From Desulfarculaceae bacterium (GTDB lineage Bacteria > Desulfobacterota > Desulfarculia > Desulfarculales > Desulfarculaceae), in NCBI GenBank assembly GCA_027067385.1, contig JAMOVV010000038.1, forward strand, positions 1 through 54,318: a stretch of DNA of 54,318 nt, written 5' to 3'. Of the stretch, positions 41,552 through 49,821 are shown in pieces. A program made the translations under genes and the position numbers. The stretch's first letter is position 1. Every line of letters starts with the position of its first letter. Below the pieces are notes generated by a model. The model did no database searches. It saw nothing but the letters and a program-made list of their open reading frames with translations, and was not told where the DNA came from.

Positions 41552-42340
41552 ATGCTCACCGGTTTTCAATGGCTGTGCCTGGTGGCTATCTTAGCCATTA
41601 CCATTGTCGGTGGTTACCTGCCGTTGACCCGGCAGGAGAGGGCCCGCCAGGTGCGCGGCTTTGCCATGGGCCAGGCCTTTGCGGCCGGGGTCTTTTTGGC
41701 CCTATGCCTCACCATGATGCTGCCGGCCGGCCTGCACTTGCTGGGCCGGGCCCTGCCGGCGGTTAAATTTCCCCTGGCCTCCCTCATCGGCGCGGCGGCC
41801 TTTTTGCTGCTGCTATCCCTGGAGCACTACACCACCCGGCTGGCCGGCGGCGAGGCGGCCGGCGGGAGTACCAACCCGGTGATCCCGGTGATCATGACCG
41901 TGATGATCGCCCTGCCGTCGTTCTTGCTGGGGGCGGCCCTGGGGGTTAGCGAGAGCCGGGCGGCGCTGATGATCGCGATAGCCATCATGGTGCACAAGGG
42001 CTCGGCCGCCTTTGCCCTGGCCCTGAAGATGGTGCGCAGCACCCTCGGGCGGCCGGCGGTCTATATCCTCTTCGGGCTCTTTGCCCTGTCCACCCCGCTG
42101 GGCATCTTGGCGGGCGAAGACGTGCATCGCCTGCTCACCGGCCGCGTCATGTGGCTGGTGAAGGGCTCCATTCTGTCGCTGGCCTCGGGGGTGTTTTTGT
42201 ACATGAGCACCCTGCACGACCTGAAGGACACCCCGCTCATCGTCAACTGCCGCACGGTACGCGGCTTCTCCTGGATGGCCGCCGGGTTCGTCCTCACCGC
42301 CCTGGTGCGCCTGCTCATCGGCGAGGCCCACGAGCTGTAG
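41552..42340 (+). CDS. ZIP-family metal transporter
   Basis: This protein of about 262 residues has eight predicted transmembrane helices and ZIP-family signatures: MGQAFAAGVFLALCLTMMLP in helix 2, LSLEHYTTRL before a short loop, and IAIMVHKGSAAFALALKM in helix 5, where the conserved His-Lys binds the metal. The usual HxxxE-G motif of helix 4 is not clear (LPSFLLGAALG), so metal specificity may differ. ZIP proteins import Zn, Fe or Mn to the cytoplasm. ATG 41552 has GGAG six bases upstream and is preferred to GTG 41540. Confidence 0.75.
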   Translation: MLTGFQWLCLVAILAITIVGGYLPLTRQERARQVRGFAMGQAFAAGVFLALCLTMMLPAGLHLLGRALPAVKFPLASLIGAAAFLLLLSLEHYTTRLAGGEAAGGSTNPVIPVIMTVMIALPSFLLGAALGVSESRAALMIAIAIMVHKGSAAFALALKMVRSTLGRPAVYILFGLFALSTPLGILAGEDVHRLLTGRVMWLVKGSILSLASGVFLYMSTLHDLKDTPLIVNCRTVRGFSWMAAGFVLTALVRLLIGEAHEL

Positions 42341-42517
42341 CCCGTCGTTGCGCGCCGCAGGGATGCAAGTACAAGGGATTGATTTAGCGGGCTGGCGACA
42401 GGTTTTTACGATCTGCTGGCCGGTCTTAGCGCTTGACCGTTCGGTTAGGCCGGCTGCCGTTTAGCCGTCGCTCCGGCGTTGGGTTGGGCGTCCTGGCGGC
42501 CATCGCCGGGGTGGCGG

Positions 42518-44341
42518 CTAGGACTCGTCGGCCGAGGCCACGGTGAGGGTATCGCCGGGCATGAGGCGGCTGCCGCGCAGGTTATTCCAGCGCCGCAGTT
42601 GGGAGGTGGAGACCTTGAAGCGTTGAGCGATGTCCCAGAGGTTGTCGCCGCGGCGCACGGTGTAGGTGGTGGTGGCGGTGGAGCGCCGGGTGGCCGAGGC
42701 CACCTTGGCCGGCCGCCGCCGGGACTTGAAGCCCACCACCAGGCGTTGGCCGATGCGCAGGCGGTGGGTGCCCAGGCGGTTCCAGCGCTTGAGCTGGGCG
42801 GTGGAGACCTTGAAGCGCCGCGCGATGAGCCAGAGGTTGTCGCCGCGGCGCACGGTGTAGAAGATGGCGCCGGCCGGCAGGTCCGCCGGGCCCTTGAAGG
42901 TCTTACGCCGCTTCGGGGCGGCGGCGCGCCGGGCATGGGAGGCCGAGAGGTAGAGCACCAGCTTTTGGCCCGGCTTGAGGCGGCTGCTGCGGCGTTGGTT
43001 CCAGCGCTTGATACTGCGCCAGTTGATCTGGTAGCGCTGGGCGATGAGCCAGTAGGTATCGCCGCGGCGCACGGTGTAGATGGTGCGCGTCCTGCCGGAG
43101 GCGGGGGCGCGTTTGGGCCGGCGGGCCCGCTTGGTGGAGGCCACCCGGTGGCGGCGCACGGTGGTGCGGAAGCGGCCGGGCGGCACCATCACCCGCTGCC
43201 CGATACGCAGGGCGCGGGGATTGAGGCGGCTGTTTAAGGCCATCAAGTCCCTGAGCCGCACGCCGTAGGTGCGGGCGATGCGTCCCAGGGTGTCACCCTT
43301 TTCCACCCGCACGACGATGATATCGGGTCGGGCCTTGCGCTGTTTAGGGGTGAGCTTGGCATAAGCGCTCTGGAAACGGGCCTGGGTGCCTTTGGGCAGG
43401 CGCAGGGTGTAGTGGGCGAGGTTGGGGGGTACCACTCCCCGGCGAATCTCGGGGTTCAAGTCGACCAACTGGGCCTTGGTTACGCCGGCGGCCTTGGCGG
43501 CCACGGCCAGGGAGGTACCGCCGTCGACGGTCACCTGGTCGAAGGCCAGGGGTTTTTGGTAGACCAGCCCGGTGAAGCCGTACTTGGCCGGCTCCTTGGC
43601 GATGATGGCGGCGGCCAGCATCTTGGGCACGTAGTGCTTGGTTTCGCGTTTGAGGTAGCGGCGTTTGCGGTGGCTGATCTCCCAGTAGTCCTCGGCGCGG
43701 TAGCGGGTGAGGGCGCGGCGAATCTTGGCCTCGCCGGCGTTGTAGGCCGCCGCCGCCAGGTACCAGGAGCCGAATTCGGCATAGAGCTCGCTGAGATACT
43801 TGGCCGCCGCATGGGTGGCCTTGACCGGGTCGCGGCGTTCGTCGATCCAGTAGTTTATTTTCAGGCCGTAGCGCCGCCCGGTACCCCGGATGAATTGCCA
43901 GGGGCCCGAGGCGTGGGCCCAAGAGTAGGCCCGGCAGTTGAAACCGCTTTCAATCAGGGCCAGGTAGACCAGGTCTTCGGGCAGGCCGTAGTCCTTGAGA
44001 ATGGCGCGCATCATGGGGGTGTAACGCCGGGAGCGCTCCAGCCAGCGCCGGAAGGTCTTGTGCTTCTTGCCCTGGAAGATGGCGATCCAGTTTTCAACTT
44101 GCTGGTTGAGGGTGATGGGGATGTCGTAGGTGGGTTTGGCCTTCTTGACGGCCGCGGCGGCTTCGTCGCCTTCCTCCAGCTTGAGAATCTCGGCGGCGAC
44201 CTTGGCCTTGATTTCCTGGGATGTTGGTTTTGGGGCCTTGAGGGGCTGACCGCCGGAGGTGGTGGCACAACCGGCCAAGGCCATCACCAAGAGGCCCGCC
44301 ATAAATAAAAGCGCCAGTTGCCGTAGGCTCGTTTTGATCAC
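42518..44341 (-). CDS. mltD: MltD-like lytic transglycosylase lipoprotein with four LysM domains
   Basis: The product of about 607 residues has a lipoprotein signal peptide ending MALAGC, a transglycosylase (SLT) domain with catalytic Glu in LIESGFN, followed by ASGPWQFIRGTGRRYGL and AAAYNAGE, and then a divergent LysM-like segment plus four clear LysM peptidoglycan-binding domains (VEKGDTLGRIA, VRRGDTYWLIA, VRRGDNLWLIA, VRRGDNLWDIA). It should cleave glycan strands between MurNAc and GlcNAc at the cell wall. GTG 44341 starts the signal peptide; the track ORF begins earlier without justification. Four LysM copies is more than the two or three in well-known MltD proteins. Confidence 0.92.
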   Translation of the reverse strand: MIKTSLRQLALLFMAGLLVMALAGCATTSGGQPLKAPKPTSQEIKAKVAAEILKLEEGDEAAAAVKKAKPTYDIPITLNQQVENWIAIFQGKKHKTFRRWLERSRRYTPMMRAILKDYGLPEDLVYLALIESGFNCRAYSWAHASGPWQFIRGTGRRYGLKINYWIDERRDPVKATHAAAKYLSELYAEFGSWYLAAAAYNAGEAKIRRALTRYRAEDYWEISHRKRRYLKRETKHYVPKMLAAAIIAKEPAKYGFTGLVYQKPLAFDQVTVDGGTSLAVAAKAAGVTKAQLVDLNPEIRRGVVPPNLAHYTLRLPKGTQARFQSAYAKLTPKQRKARPDIIVVRVEKGDTLGRIARTYGVRLRDLMALNSRLNPRALRIGQRVMVPPGRFRTTVRRHRVASTKRARRPKRAPASGRTRTIYTVRRGDTYWLIAQRYQINWRSIKRWNQRRSSRLKPGQKLVLYLSASHARRAAAPKRRKTFKGPADLPAGAIFYTVRRGDNLWLIARRFKVSTAQLKRWNRLGTHRLRIGQRLVVGFKSRRRPAKVASATRRSTATTTYTVRRGDNLWDIAQRFKVSTSQLRRWNNLRGSRLMPGDTLTVASADES

Positions 44342-44881
44342 AACCCTATCGCCGCTCCTCGCTGGTAGATCGCGCCCCCCCGGAGAGGCATAACCCGCTT
44401 GATGCCTGGACCCCACATAACCCGTTTGGCCTCGCGATATGACGCCTGGCCCCCCGCTTGCCCCGGCCCGGGCATGGCCTGACTGGCAACTCAGCCGCGC
44501 TGACCCCTGCCGTGACCATCTGGCCTCGCGCCACAGTCATGTAGCTCCCACCAATGCCGCGACCATTTGGCCTCGCGCCACAGTCATGTAGCTCCCACCA
44601 AATACTGTGACCATTTAGCCCCCTGCTGTGACCATCTGGCCCCCTGGTGGCCGGACCTAAGTTGATTCAAGATACCAAATGAAGGGGAAGCTGTCCAGGT
44701 TAAACATAAAAATGAAGCACATACACCACCTAGCCACATCGCGGCCACCGTAAACGCCCAGAGATTGAGAAAAATATTTTAATTTGACCACCTCCAAACG
44801 GCTCGGTATTTTATTGCCGTAGTGAACTTGTACAATTTGCCGGTGACGGGGCACCTAACCTCATATGAAAGCGATTGCCTG
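44342..44881. other. Divergent intergenic region with degenerate direct repeats
   Basis: This 540-base gap between the mltD-like and dsbD-like genes carries a block of direct repeats (see 44512-44650) and a GC-rich to AT-rich transition near 44650. From 44650 to 44880 it is AT-richer, with AAAAATATTTTAATTTG, and likely holds the dsbD promoter. No gene is supported. Confidence 0.5.
44512..44650. repeat. Direct repeat block, 47/48-bp and 21-bp units
   Basis: GTGACCATCTGGCCTCGCGC starts at 44512 and again (GCGACCATTTGGCCTCGCGC) at 44559; both continue as CCACAGTCATGTAGCTCCCA. Shortened units GTGACCATTTAGCCCCCTG and GTGACCATCTGGCCCCCTG follow at 44607 and 44628 with 21-base spacing. The spacers are too variable for CRISPR. 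Confidence 0.75.
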
Positions 44882-46696
44882 ATGAACCTGCGCCTGTGGC
44901 GAAAATCAACACACCACATCCTGGGGGCGGCCGTGGCCCTCTGCTGTAGCCTTGCCCTGGCCGCGCCAGCCCTGGCCGAGGGGCCGTCCCCGGCACCGGT
45001 GGCCAAGGACGTTAAGATCGTAAAGAGCTACCCGGCCGGCCGCGCCCTGCCTATCCTGATCGCGGTAACCGCGCCCCAGGGATACCAGCTCAAGGGGCCC
45101 CTGCGCCTGGAGACCACCGCTGGCGGCGGCCTGGCGGCCATTGACCACACCATCAAGCCGGCCGATAGCGCCAAGGGGTTCGGCAAGATGGTGGCCCTGC
45201 ACCCCCTGCTCAAGGTGGGGGCGGAGGCTAAGGCCGGCCGGCGGGTGATCCGGGGAAGGCTGCATTACGTGTTGGCCGATGCCCAGGGCAAAGAGTATGC
45301 CGGGAGCATCGCCTGGCAGGGCGAGGTCACGGTGGGGGCGGTGGGTTCGCGGCCGCAGTTCTTGGTGCCGCCGAACATGCTGGCGGCCATGGGGGTAGAG
45401 ATCGCGCAACCGCCGGTCCCTAAGTCTACGGCGTCCCGCTCGGGCGGGGGCGACCCCTTTGCCGGCCGCTCGCTGGGCTGGATACTGCTGTTGGTCTTTG
45501 TGGGCGGCCTGGGGCTGAACCTCACCCCTTGCGTCTACCCCATGATCCCCATTACGGTGAGCTTCTTCGGGGGGCGGGCCGAGGGCTCGCGCGGCGCCCT
45601 GGCGGCCAACGCGGTGGTCTACCTCTTGGGTATGTGCCTCACCTATTCCATCCTGGGCAGCGTGGTGGCCCTGGGCGGCGGCATGCTGGGCCAGGCCCTG
45701 AGCCACCCGGTGGTGCTTTTAGCGATCGCCGGGGTGATGGTGGCCATGGCCGCCTCCATGTTCGGCCTGTGGGAGATGCGCCTGCCGGCCGCGCTCAACC
45801 GCGTCGGTTCGGCCAACCGGTCCGGGCTGTTGGGCACCTTGGTCATGGGACTCACGGTGGGTATAATCGTGGCTCCCTGCGTGGGGCCCTTCGTGGTGGG
45901 GCTCATGGCCCACGTGGGCAAGGTGGGCCAGTGGTGGTACGGCCTGTTGGTCTTCTTGGCCCTGTCGTTGGGCCTGGGACTGCCGCTGGCGGTGCTGGCC
46001 GTGTTCAGCGGGTCCATCAGCCGCCTGCCCGGGGCCGGCGGGTGGATGATCTGGGTGCGCAAGTTCTTTGGCGTGATACTTGTGCTCATGGCTATCTATA
46101 TAATAGAGCCCTTGTTGGGGCTGAAAGTTTTCTTCTGGACGCTGGCCGCGTTGGCCCTGGCGGGAGGTGTTTACTTGGCACTTACGGAAAATAGCGGGAC
46201 CCGCGGGTTCCTGGTGGTTAAACGGATCGTCTCCCTGATGCTGGTAACCGTGGTGGGGGTGTTCCTGTGGGTGGGGGTGGCCCCTCGCTTGGGATGGACC
46301 CTGGATAAAGGCGGTTCGGCCGGCGGCAAGATCGCGTGGCAGCAATATACTCCCGACGTCATGGACCGCGCCCTCAAGGCCGGCAAACCGGTATTGGTGT
46401 TCTTTACCGCCGACTGGTGCGCCCCCTGCAAACGGCTCAAGGCCATCACCCTCAAAGACCCCAAGGTGATCAAAACCATATCGTCGGGCTTCACCCCCAT
46501 TTGGGTGGATTTCACCTCCAACCCCTCACCGGCCGCCCGCGCCCTGAGCCGGCGTTTCGGGGTGCGCGGAGTGCCGACCAACGTGATCCTCGACGCCAAG
46601 GGTAACTGGCTCAGCCAGTTGACCATGATCGGCTTCCGCGACCCGGAGTACTTCCGCTCGCGCCTGGAGGCGGCCCTGGCCCACGGCCGTAAGTAA
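44882..46696 (+). CDS. dsbD: DsbD-type transmembrane thiol reductase lacking N-domain cysteines
   Basis: The product of about 604 residues has a signal peptide (to ALA), an N-terminal periplasmic domain, eight transmembrane helices with the redox cysteines NLTPCVYPM and IVAPCVGPF, and a C-terminal thioredoxin domain with ADWCAPCK. DsbD passes electrons from cytoplasmic thioredoxin to periplasmic thiol proteins, including those for cytochrome c maturation, which this organism needs for its multihaem proteins. The N-terminal domain (about 30-150) has no cysteine, whereas E. coli DsbD uses a Cys pair there. ATG 44882 is chosen because it directly precedes the signal peptide. Confidence 0.9.
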   Translation: MNLRLWRKSTHHILGAAVALCCSLALAAPALAEGPSPAPVAKDVKIVKSYPAGRALPILIAVTAPQGYQLKGPLRLETTAGGGLAAIDHTIKPADSAKGFGKMVALHPLLKVGAEAKAGRRVIRGRLHYVLADAQGKEYAGSIAWQGEVTVGAVGSRPQFLVPPNMLAAMGVEIAQPPVPKSTASRSGGGDPFAGRSLGWILLLVFVGGLGLNLTPCVYPMIPITVSFFGGRAEGSRGALAANAVVYLLGMCLTYSILGSVVALGGGMLGQALSHPVVLLAIAGVMVAMAASMFGLWEMRLPAALNRVGSANRSGLLGTLVMGLTVGIIVAPCVGPFVVGLMAHVGKVGQWWYGLLVFLALSLGLGLPLAVLAVFSGSISRLPGAGGWMIWVRKFFGVILVLMAIYIIEPLLGLKVFFWTLAALALAGGVYLALTENSGTRGFLVVKRIVSLMLVTVVGVFLWVGVAPRLGWTLDKGGSAGGKIAWQQYTPDVMDRALKAGKPVLVFFTADWCAPCKRLKAITLKDPKVIKTISSGFTPIWVDFTSNPSPAARALSRRFGVRGVPTNVILDAKGNWLSQLTMIGFRDPEYFRSRLEAALAHGRK

Positions 46697-46766
46697 CTCC
46701 CGGCCGGTCCCGCCGAGACCCATGGCTATGGTACGCCGCCGCCGGGCGGCAAAGGGGAGTAATACC

Positions 46767-47966
46767 ATGAGGCGGCGCTGGTTGACCGTGGCCGTGGTGG
46801 CCCTGGTCCTGGCCGCCGGGAACGTGGCCTGGGCCGCTGGGGCGAAGGGTTTTGCCCTGGTGGTGAGTGGCCGGGTGACCGGTCCAGGCGGCCAGGAGGT
46901 AGCCGGCGCTCTTTTGAGCGACGGCTACCGCGTCGCGGTGAGCGACGCCCAGGGCCGGGTACGCCTGCCTACCTTCTGCGACCGGGTGGTGGTACTCACG
47001 GCGCCGCCGGGGTACGTGGTGCGAGGGCGGTGGTGGTGGCCGGCCCGGCGGGTGGGCGGCGGCCACGATTTTCGTGTGTGGGCCGAGCCCTCGGCCAAGC
47101 TCCGGCGGGTGGCGCTCTTGGCCGATCCTCATCTCTGGCCGCAGGCCTCTTCCCTGGCCGCCCGGGCCCGAGCCCGGTGGCGGTCCCTGGTGAGCCGCTT
47201 GCGCTTAGAGCGCTTTGATTTGACTATAGTGGCCGGCGACGTTCTCTTTGGCCTGGACCACCGCTATCGCCGCGGCGGCGCCGCCTCGGTACGGCGGGCC
47301 CTGGCCGCGGCCCAGGAGGCGGTGGCCGGCCTGCCGCCGGGCTCGCTGCTGCTTCCGGGCAATCACGACGTGATCTACAACCACCGGGTGGACCTGTTGC
47401 CGTGGCGGCGGGTTATGGGACCGGCCCGCCAGGTGCGCATGGTCGGTTCGGTGGCCTTTATCCTGCTGGACAATACCGGCTACTGCGGTGAGTTGGCCGG
47501 GCGCGTCCGCTGGTGCGGCCGCATGGGCCCGGAGGCCCTGGGCTGGCTGGAGCGGGTGCTGCGGGTGCTGCCGCGTAGCACCCCGCTGGTGCTGGTCACC
47601 CACTATCCTCCGCTCTCACCCCTGGCCGCGGCCAACCCCCTTTCGCCCCGGGCCTTGGCCCGCGGGTTTGGGGGGAAGACGGTTTTACGCTCGCTGGACC
47701 AGTCGGCCGTCCGGGTATGGCGCATGCTGGCCGGCCGGCGGCTGTTGGCCTGGGTGCACGGTCATTTACACGCCTACCACCGCAGCGTTATCCCCATGCG
47801 GCGAGGCAGCTGGAATATCATTGGTTTACCGGCGGTTAGCGGCGGCTGGTGGCGCGGCGACCGCAAGTGGGGACCCTTGCGCTTTGGCGCGGGCTACGTG
47901 GTGATGAGTTGGACCCGCGGCTCCCAGCCGCGTTTTGAGATGCGGCCCCTGCCCGGGGCCCGGTAG
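46767..47966 (+). CDS. Secreted calcineurin-like metallophosphoesterase with MetallophosN-like domain
   Basis: The product of about 399 residues has a signal peptide (to AWA), a short beta domain resembling MetallophosN (SGRVTGPGGQEVAGALLSDGY...SDAQGRV), and a metallophosphoesterase domain with all five motif blocks: LLADPHLW, VAGDVLFG, LPGNHDV, LVTHYPP and VHGHLHAY. It should hydrolyse phosphate esters in the periplasm with a dinuclear metal centre. AAAGGGGAG is six bases before ATG 46767; the track start 46722 precedes the signal peptide. It follows dsbD by 70 bases and may share its transcript. The substrate is unknown. Confidence 0.86.
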   Translation: MRRRWLTVAVVALVLAAGNVAWAAGAKGFALVVSGRVTGPGGQEVAGALLSDGYRVAVSDAQGRVRLPTFCDRVVVLTAPPGYVVRGRWWWPARRVGGGHDFRVWAEPSAKLRRVALLADPHLWPQASSLAARARARWRSLVSRLRLERFDLTIVAGDVLFGLDHRYRRGGAASVRRALAAAQEAVAGLPPGSLLLPGNHDVIYNHRVDLLPWRRVMGPARQVRMVGSVAFILLDNTGYCGELAGRVRWCGRMGPEALGWLERVLRVLPRSTPLVLVTHYPPLSPLAAANPLSPRALARGFGGKTVLRSLDQSAVRVWRMLAGRRLLAWVHGHLHAYHRSVIPMRRGSWNIIGLPAVSGGWWRGDRKWGPLRFGAGYVVMSWTRGSQPRFEMRPLPGAR

Positions 47967-48050
47967 CGGCCGGCGCGGCGCGAAATTTTAGGTTGGGGGT
48001 TTCGCGGCCGGGCCAGGTGTCCTAAACTTACGGCGGGAGGGTTATCACCT

Positions 48051-48698
48051 TTGCGTCTCAAGAACGACTTCGCGGTGAGCCGCCGCAAAATGGTCGACAA
48101 CCAGATACGCCGCCGGGGCATCAGCGACCCCGGGTTGCTCGATGCCATGAACCAGGTGCCCCGGCACCTGTTCGTGGACCAGAGCCTGTGGCCGCGGGCT
48201 TATGAAGACCACCCCCTGCCCATCGGCGAGGGGCAAACCATCAGCCAGCCCTACATCGTGGCCTTGATGACCGACGCCCTGGGGCTCACCGGGAGCGAGA
48301 AGGTGCTGGAGATCGGCACCGGCTGCGGCTACCAGACCGCCGTCCTGGCCAAGCTGGCCGACTGGGTCATCTCCATCGAGCTCATCCGCAGCCTCAGCCG
48401 ACGGGCCCAGCAAACCCTGGAGGAGTTGGGTATCTTCAACGTCAACCTGCACGTAGCCGACGGTACCCTGGGCTGGCCGGACGAGGCCCCCTACGACGCC
48501 ATCATGGTCACCGCCGGGGGACCCGAGGTACCGCTGCCGCTCACCGAGCAGTTGGCCGAAGGCGGCCGCCTGGTGGTGCCGGTGGGTGACGCCCACGTGC
48601 AGGACCTGCTGCGGGTTACCCGTCGGGGCGACCAACTGGTCCAGGAGAACCTGGGTGGTTGCCGTTTTGTCAAGCTGGTGGGGGAGCACGGATGGTAG
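48051..48698 (+). CDS. pcm: Protein-L-isoaspartate O-methyltransferase
   Basis: The 215-residue enzyme repairs isoaspartyl damage by SAM-dependent methylation in the cytoplasm. Recognisable motifs are VDNQIRRRGISDPGLLDAM near the start, IGEGQTISQPYIVALM (substrate loop), the SAM motif VLEIGTGCGYQTAVLA and DAIMVTAGGPEVPLPL. TTG 48051 is the likely start, with GGGAGG about ten bases upstream. The last codons overlap the ATG of the next gene. Confidence 0.93.
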   Translation: MRLKNDFAVSRRKMVDNQIRRRGISDPGLLDAMNQVPRHLFVDQSLWPRAYEDHPLPIGEGQTISQPYIVALMTDALGLTGSEKVLEIGTGCGYQTAVLAKLADWVISIELIRSLSRRAQQTLEELGIFNVNLHVADGTLGWPDEAPYDAIMVTAGGPEVPLPLTEQLAEGGRLVVPVGDAHVQDLLRVTRRGDQLVQENLGGCRFVKLVGEHGW

Positions 48699-49159
48699 AG
48701 CGGCGCCGCTTGATCAGCGTTATCGGGGCCGGTACGGCCGATGAGTCGCTGGCCGCCATGGCCCGGCGGGTGGGGGCGCTCTTGGCCCGGCGGGGATGGG
48801 GGGTGGTCACCGGCGGGCTCGGCGGGGTGATGGCCGCCGCCTGCCAGGGAGCCAGCGACCAGGGCGGCTTTACCCTGGGCATCCTGCCGGGGATGGACCC
48901 CGCAGCGGCCAATCCCTTCTGCCAGGTGGTTATCCCCACCGGTATGGGCCAAGCGCGCAACCTCTTGGTAGTGGCCGCCGGAGCCGGGGCGGTGGCCGTG
49001 GGCGGGGCGGCCGGCACCCTCAGCGAGATTGGCCATGCCCTCAAGGCCGGCAAGCCGGTGGCGAGCCTGGCCGGTTGGCAGGTGGCCGGGGTTATTACCG
49101 CTGGTGATCCGGAGGCGGCGGTCGGCGCGCTACTTACCGCCTTGGCCGATTCGGGCTAG
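48692..49159 (+). CDS. SLOG-superfamily Rossmann protein (TIGR00725-like)
   Basis: The product of about 155 residues shows a nucleotide-binding Rossmann fold of the LOG/SLOG type: ISVIGAGTADE at the N-terminus, GVVTGGLGGVMAAACQGA (GGxGG loop), and VAVGGAAGTLSEIGHALKAGKPV. The PGGxGTxxE motif of the LOG phosphoribohydrolases reads GGAAGTLSE, so catalysis is uncertain; nucleotide binding is likely. ATG 48692 overlaps the pcm stop (ATGGTAG) with GGGGGAG upstream, so the pair is coupled; the track start at 48659 is less likely. Confidence 0.82.
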   Translation: MVERRRLISVIGAGTADESLAAMARRVGALLARRGWGVVTGGLGGVMAAACQGASDQGGFTLGILPGMDPAAANPFCQVVIPTGMGQARNLLVVAAGAGAVAVGGAAGTLSEIGHALKAGKPVASLAGWQVAGVITAGDPEAAVGALLTALADSG

Positions 49160-49356
49160 GTTTTAGTTAAAAGCCAGCCAGGTTGGGCAGATAATGCCAT
49201 CTGCCTGCCAACCGCTCCGGCCCCGGCGGCACAATTTATACGCAAATAATCTCCCCAGCTATTGCCCCCAGCCCGGCTCTTTGGTATATAAATCACGCTA
49301 AGCTCTTTTATTCTTATGTCATTTTGGTGCCAGTTCACCGGCTCAGGGGAGCCCTT

Positions 49357-49449
49357 ATGGGTAGTGTAGTCAAGAAGCGTCGCAAGAAGATTCGCAAGCA
49401 CAAGCATCGCAAACTGCTCAAGCGGACCCGTCACCAGCGCAAGAAGTAG
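49357..49449 (+). CDS. 30-residue basic microprotein, AURKAIP1/COX24 (bS22/mS38-like) family
   Basis: This gene is too short for the ORF track. It reads MGSVVKKRRKKIRKHKHRKL followed by LKRTRHQRKK and a stop. The pattern MGSV-x-KKRRK...KHRKLL(K/R)(R/K)TR-x-QR matches the AURKAIP1/COX24 microproteins; mycobacterial bS22 and mitochondrial mS38 belong to this family and bind the small ribosomal subunit near the decoding region. AGGGGAG is six bases before the ATG, and a terminator-like hairpin follows at 49699-49728. Two thirds of the residues are Lys, Arg or His. Ribosomal role here is by homology only. Confidence 0.88.
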   Translation: MGSVVKKRRKKIRKHKHRKLLKRTRHQRKK

Positions 49450-49485
49450 CCCCTCCGGGCCGACTGCGGCGTCTGGGTAGCACAA

Positions 49486-49660
49486 GGGTCGGCGTCATGG
49501 GGCAGGGTCGGCGCTATGGGGCGCGGGTCGGCGTCGGGTAGCAAGGCCGGCGTTATGCGGCGAGGGCCGGCGTTATGGGGCGAGAGCCAGCGTTATTTAG
49601 CAGGGCCGGCGCCGTGTAGCAAGGGCCGGCGGTTCGGGCGAGGCTGGCGGCGCGGGTCAA
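49486..49660. repeat. Nine-unit degenerate 19-20-bp tandem repeat
   Basis: Units begin at 49486, 49505, 49525, 49545, 49564, 49584, 49603, 49623 and 49642. The approximate consensus is GGGCCGGCGTTATGGGGCGA. Units vary at several positions, so the array is old or under selection only for its pattern. There are no unique spacers between units. Confidence 0.85.
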
Positions 49661-49698
49661 GGACGGGCAGCCAGTTTTCAGCGATGGCTTAGGCGGCT

Positions 49699-49728
49699 AA
49701 CCCGGCTGATGGTTGAATCAGCCGGGTT
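49699..49728 (+). terminator. 12-bp stem terminator-like hairpin
   Basis: AACCCGGCTGAT and ATCAGCCGGGTT flank GGTTGA, followed on the plus strand by GTCGTGTTTCTA. It probably ends the microprotein transcript after the repeat array. Confidence 0.72.
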
Positions 49729-49821
49729 GTCGTGTTTCTAGCGCCTGGGGCGCCAGCGCCGCAGGCCGGCCCGGCCGGACGCCCCGCCCGCGAGTCTGAA
49801 CGATATTAGCAATAAAATGAA

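Larger units (their letters stand above)
49450..49821. other. Intergenic region with tandem repeat array and terminator
   Basis: This 372-base gap between the microprotein gene and the convergent SLT gene consists mostly of a degenerate 19-20-bp tandem repeat (49486-49660), then a strong hairpin (49699-49728). No ORF is supported. Confidence 0.6.

Noticed and set aside
42341-42517. tRNA or small RNA between the ZIP and mltD-like genes
   Set aside because: No cloverleaf could be traced and no promoter/terminator pair is evident.
44512-44650. CRISPR array
   Set aside because: The units are degenerate, have variable period and no uniform unique spacers, and no cas genes are in the window. The 49486 array is contiguous with no spacers at all.
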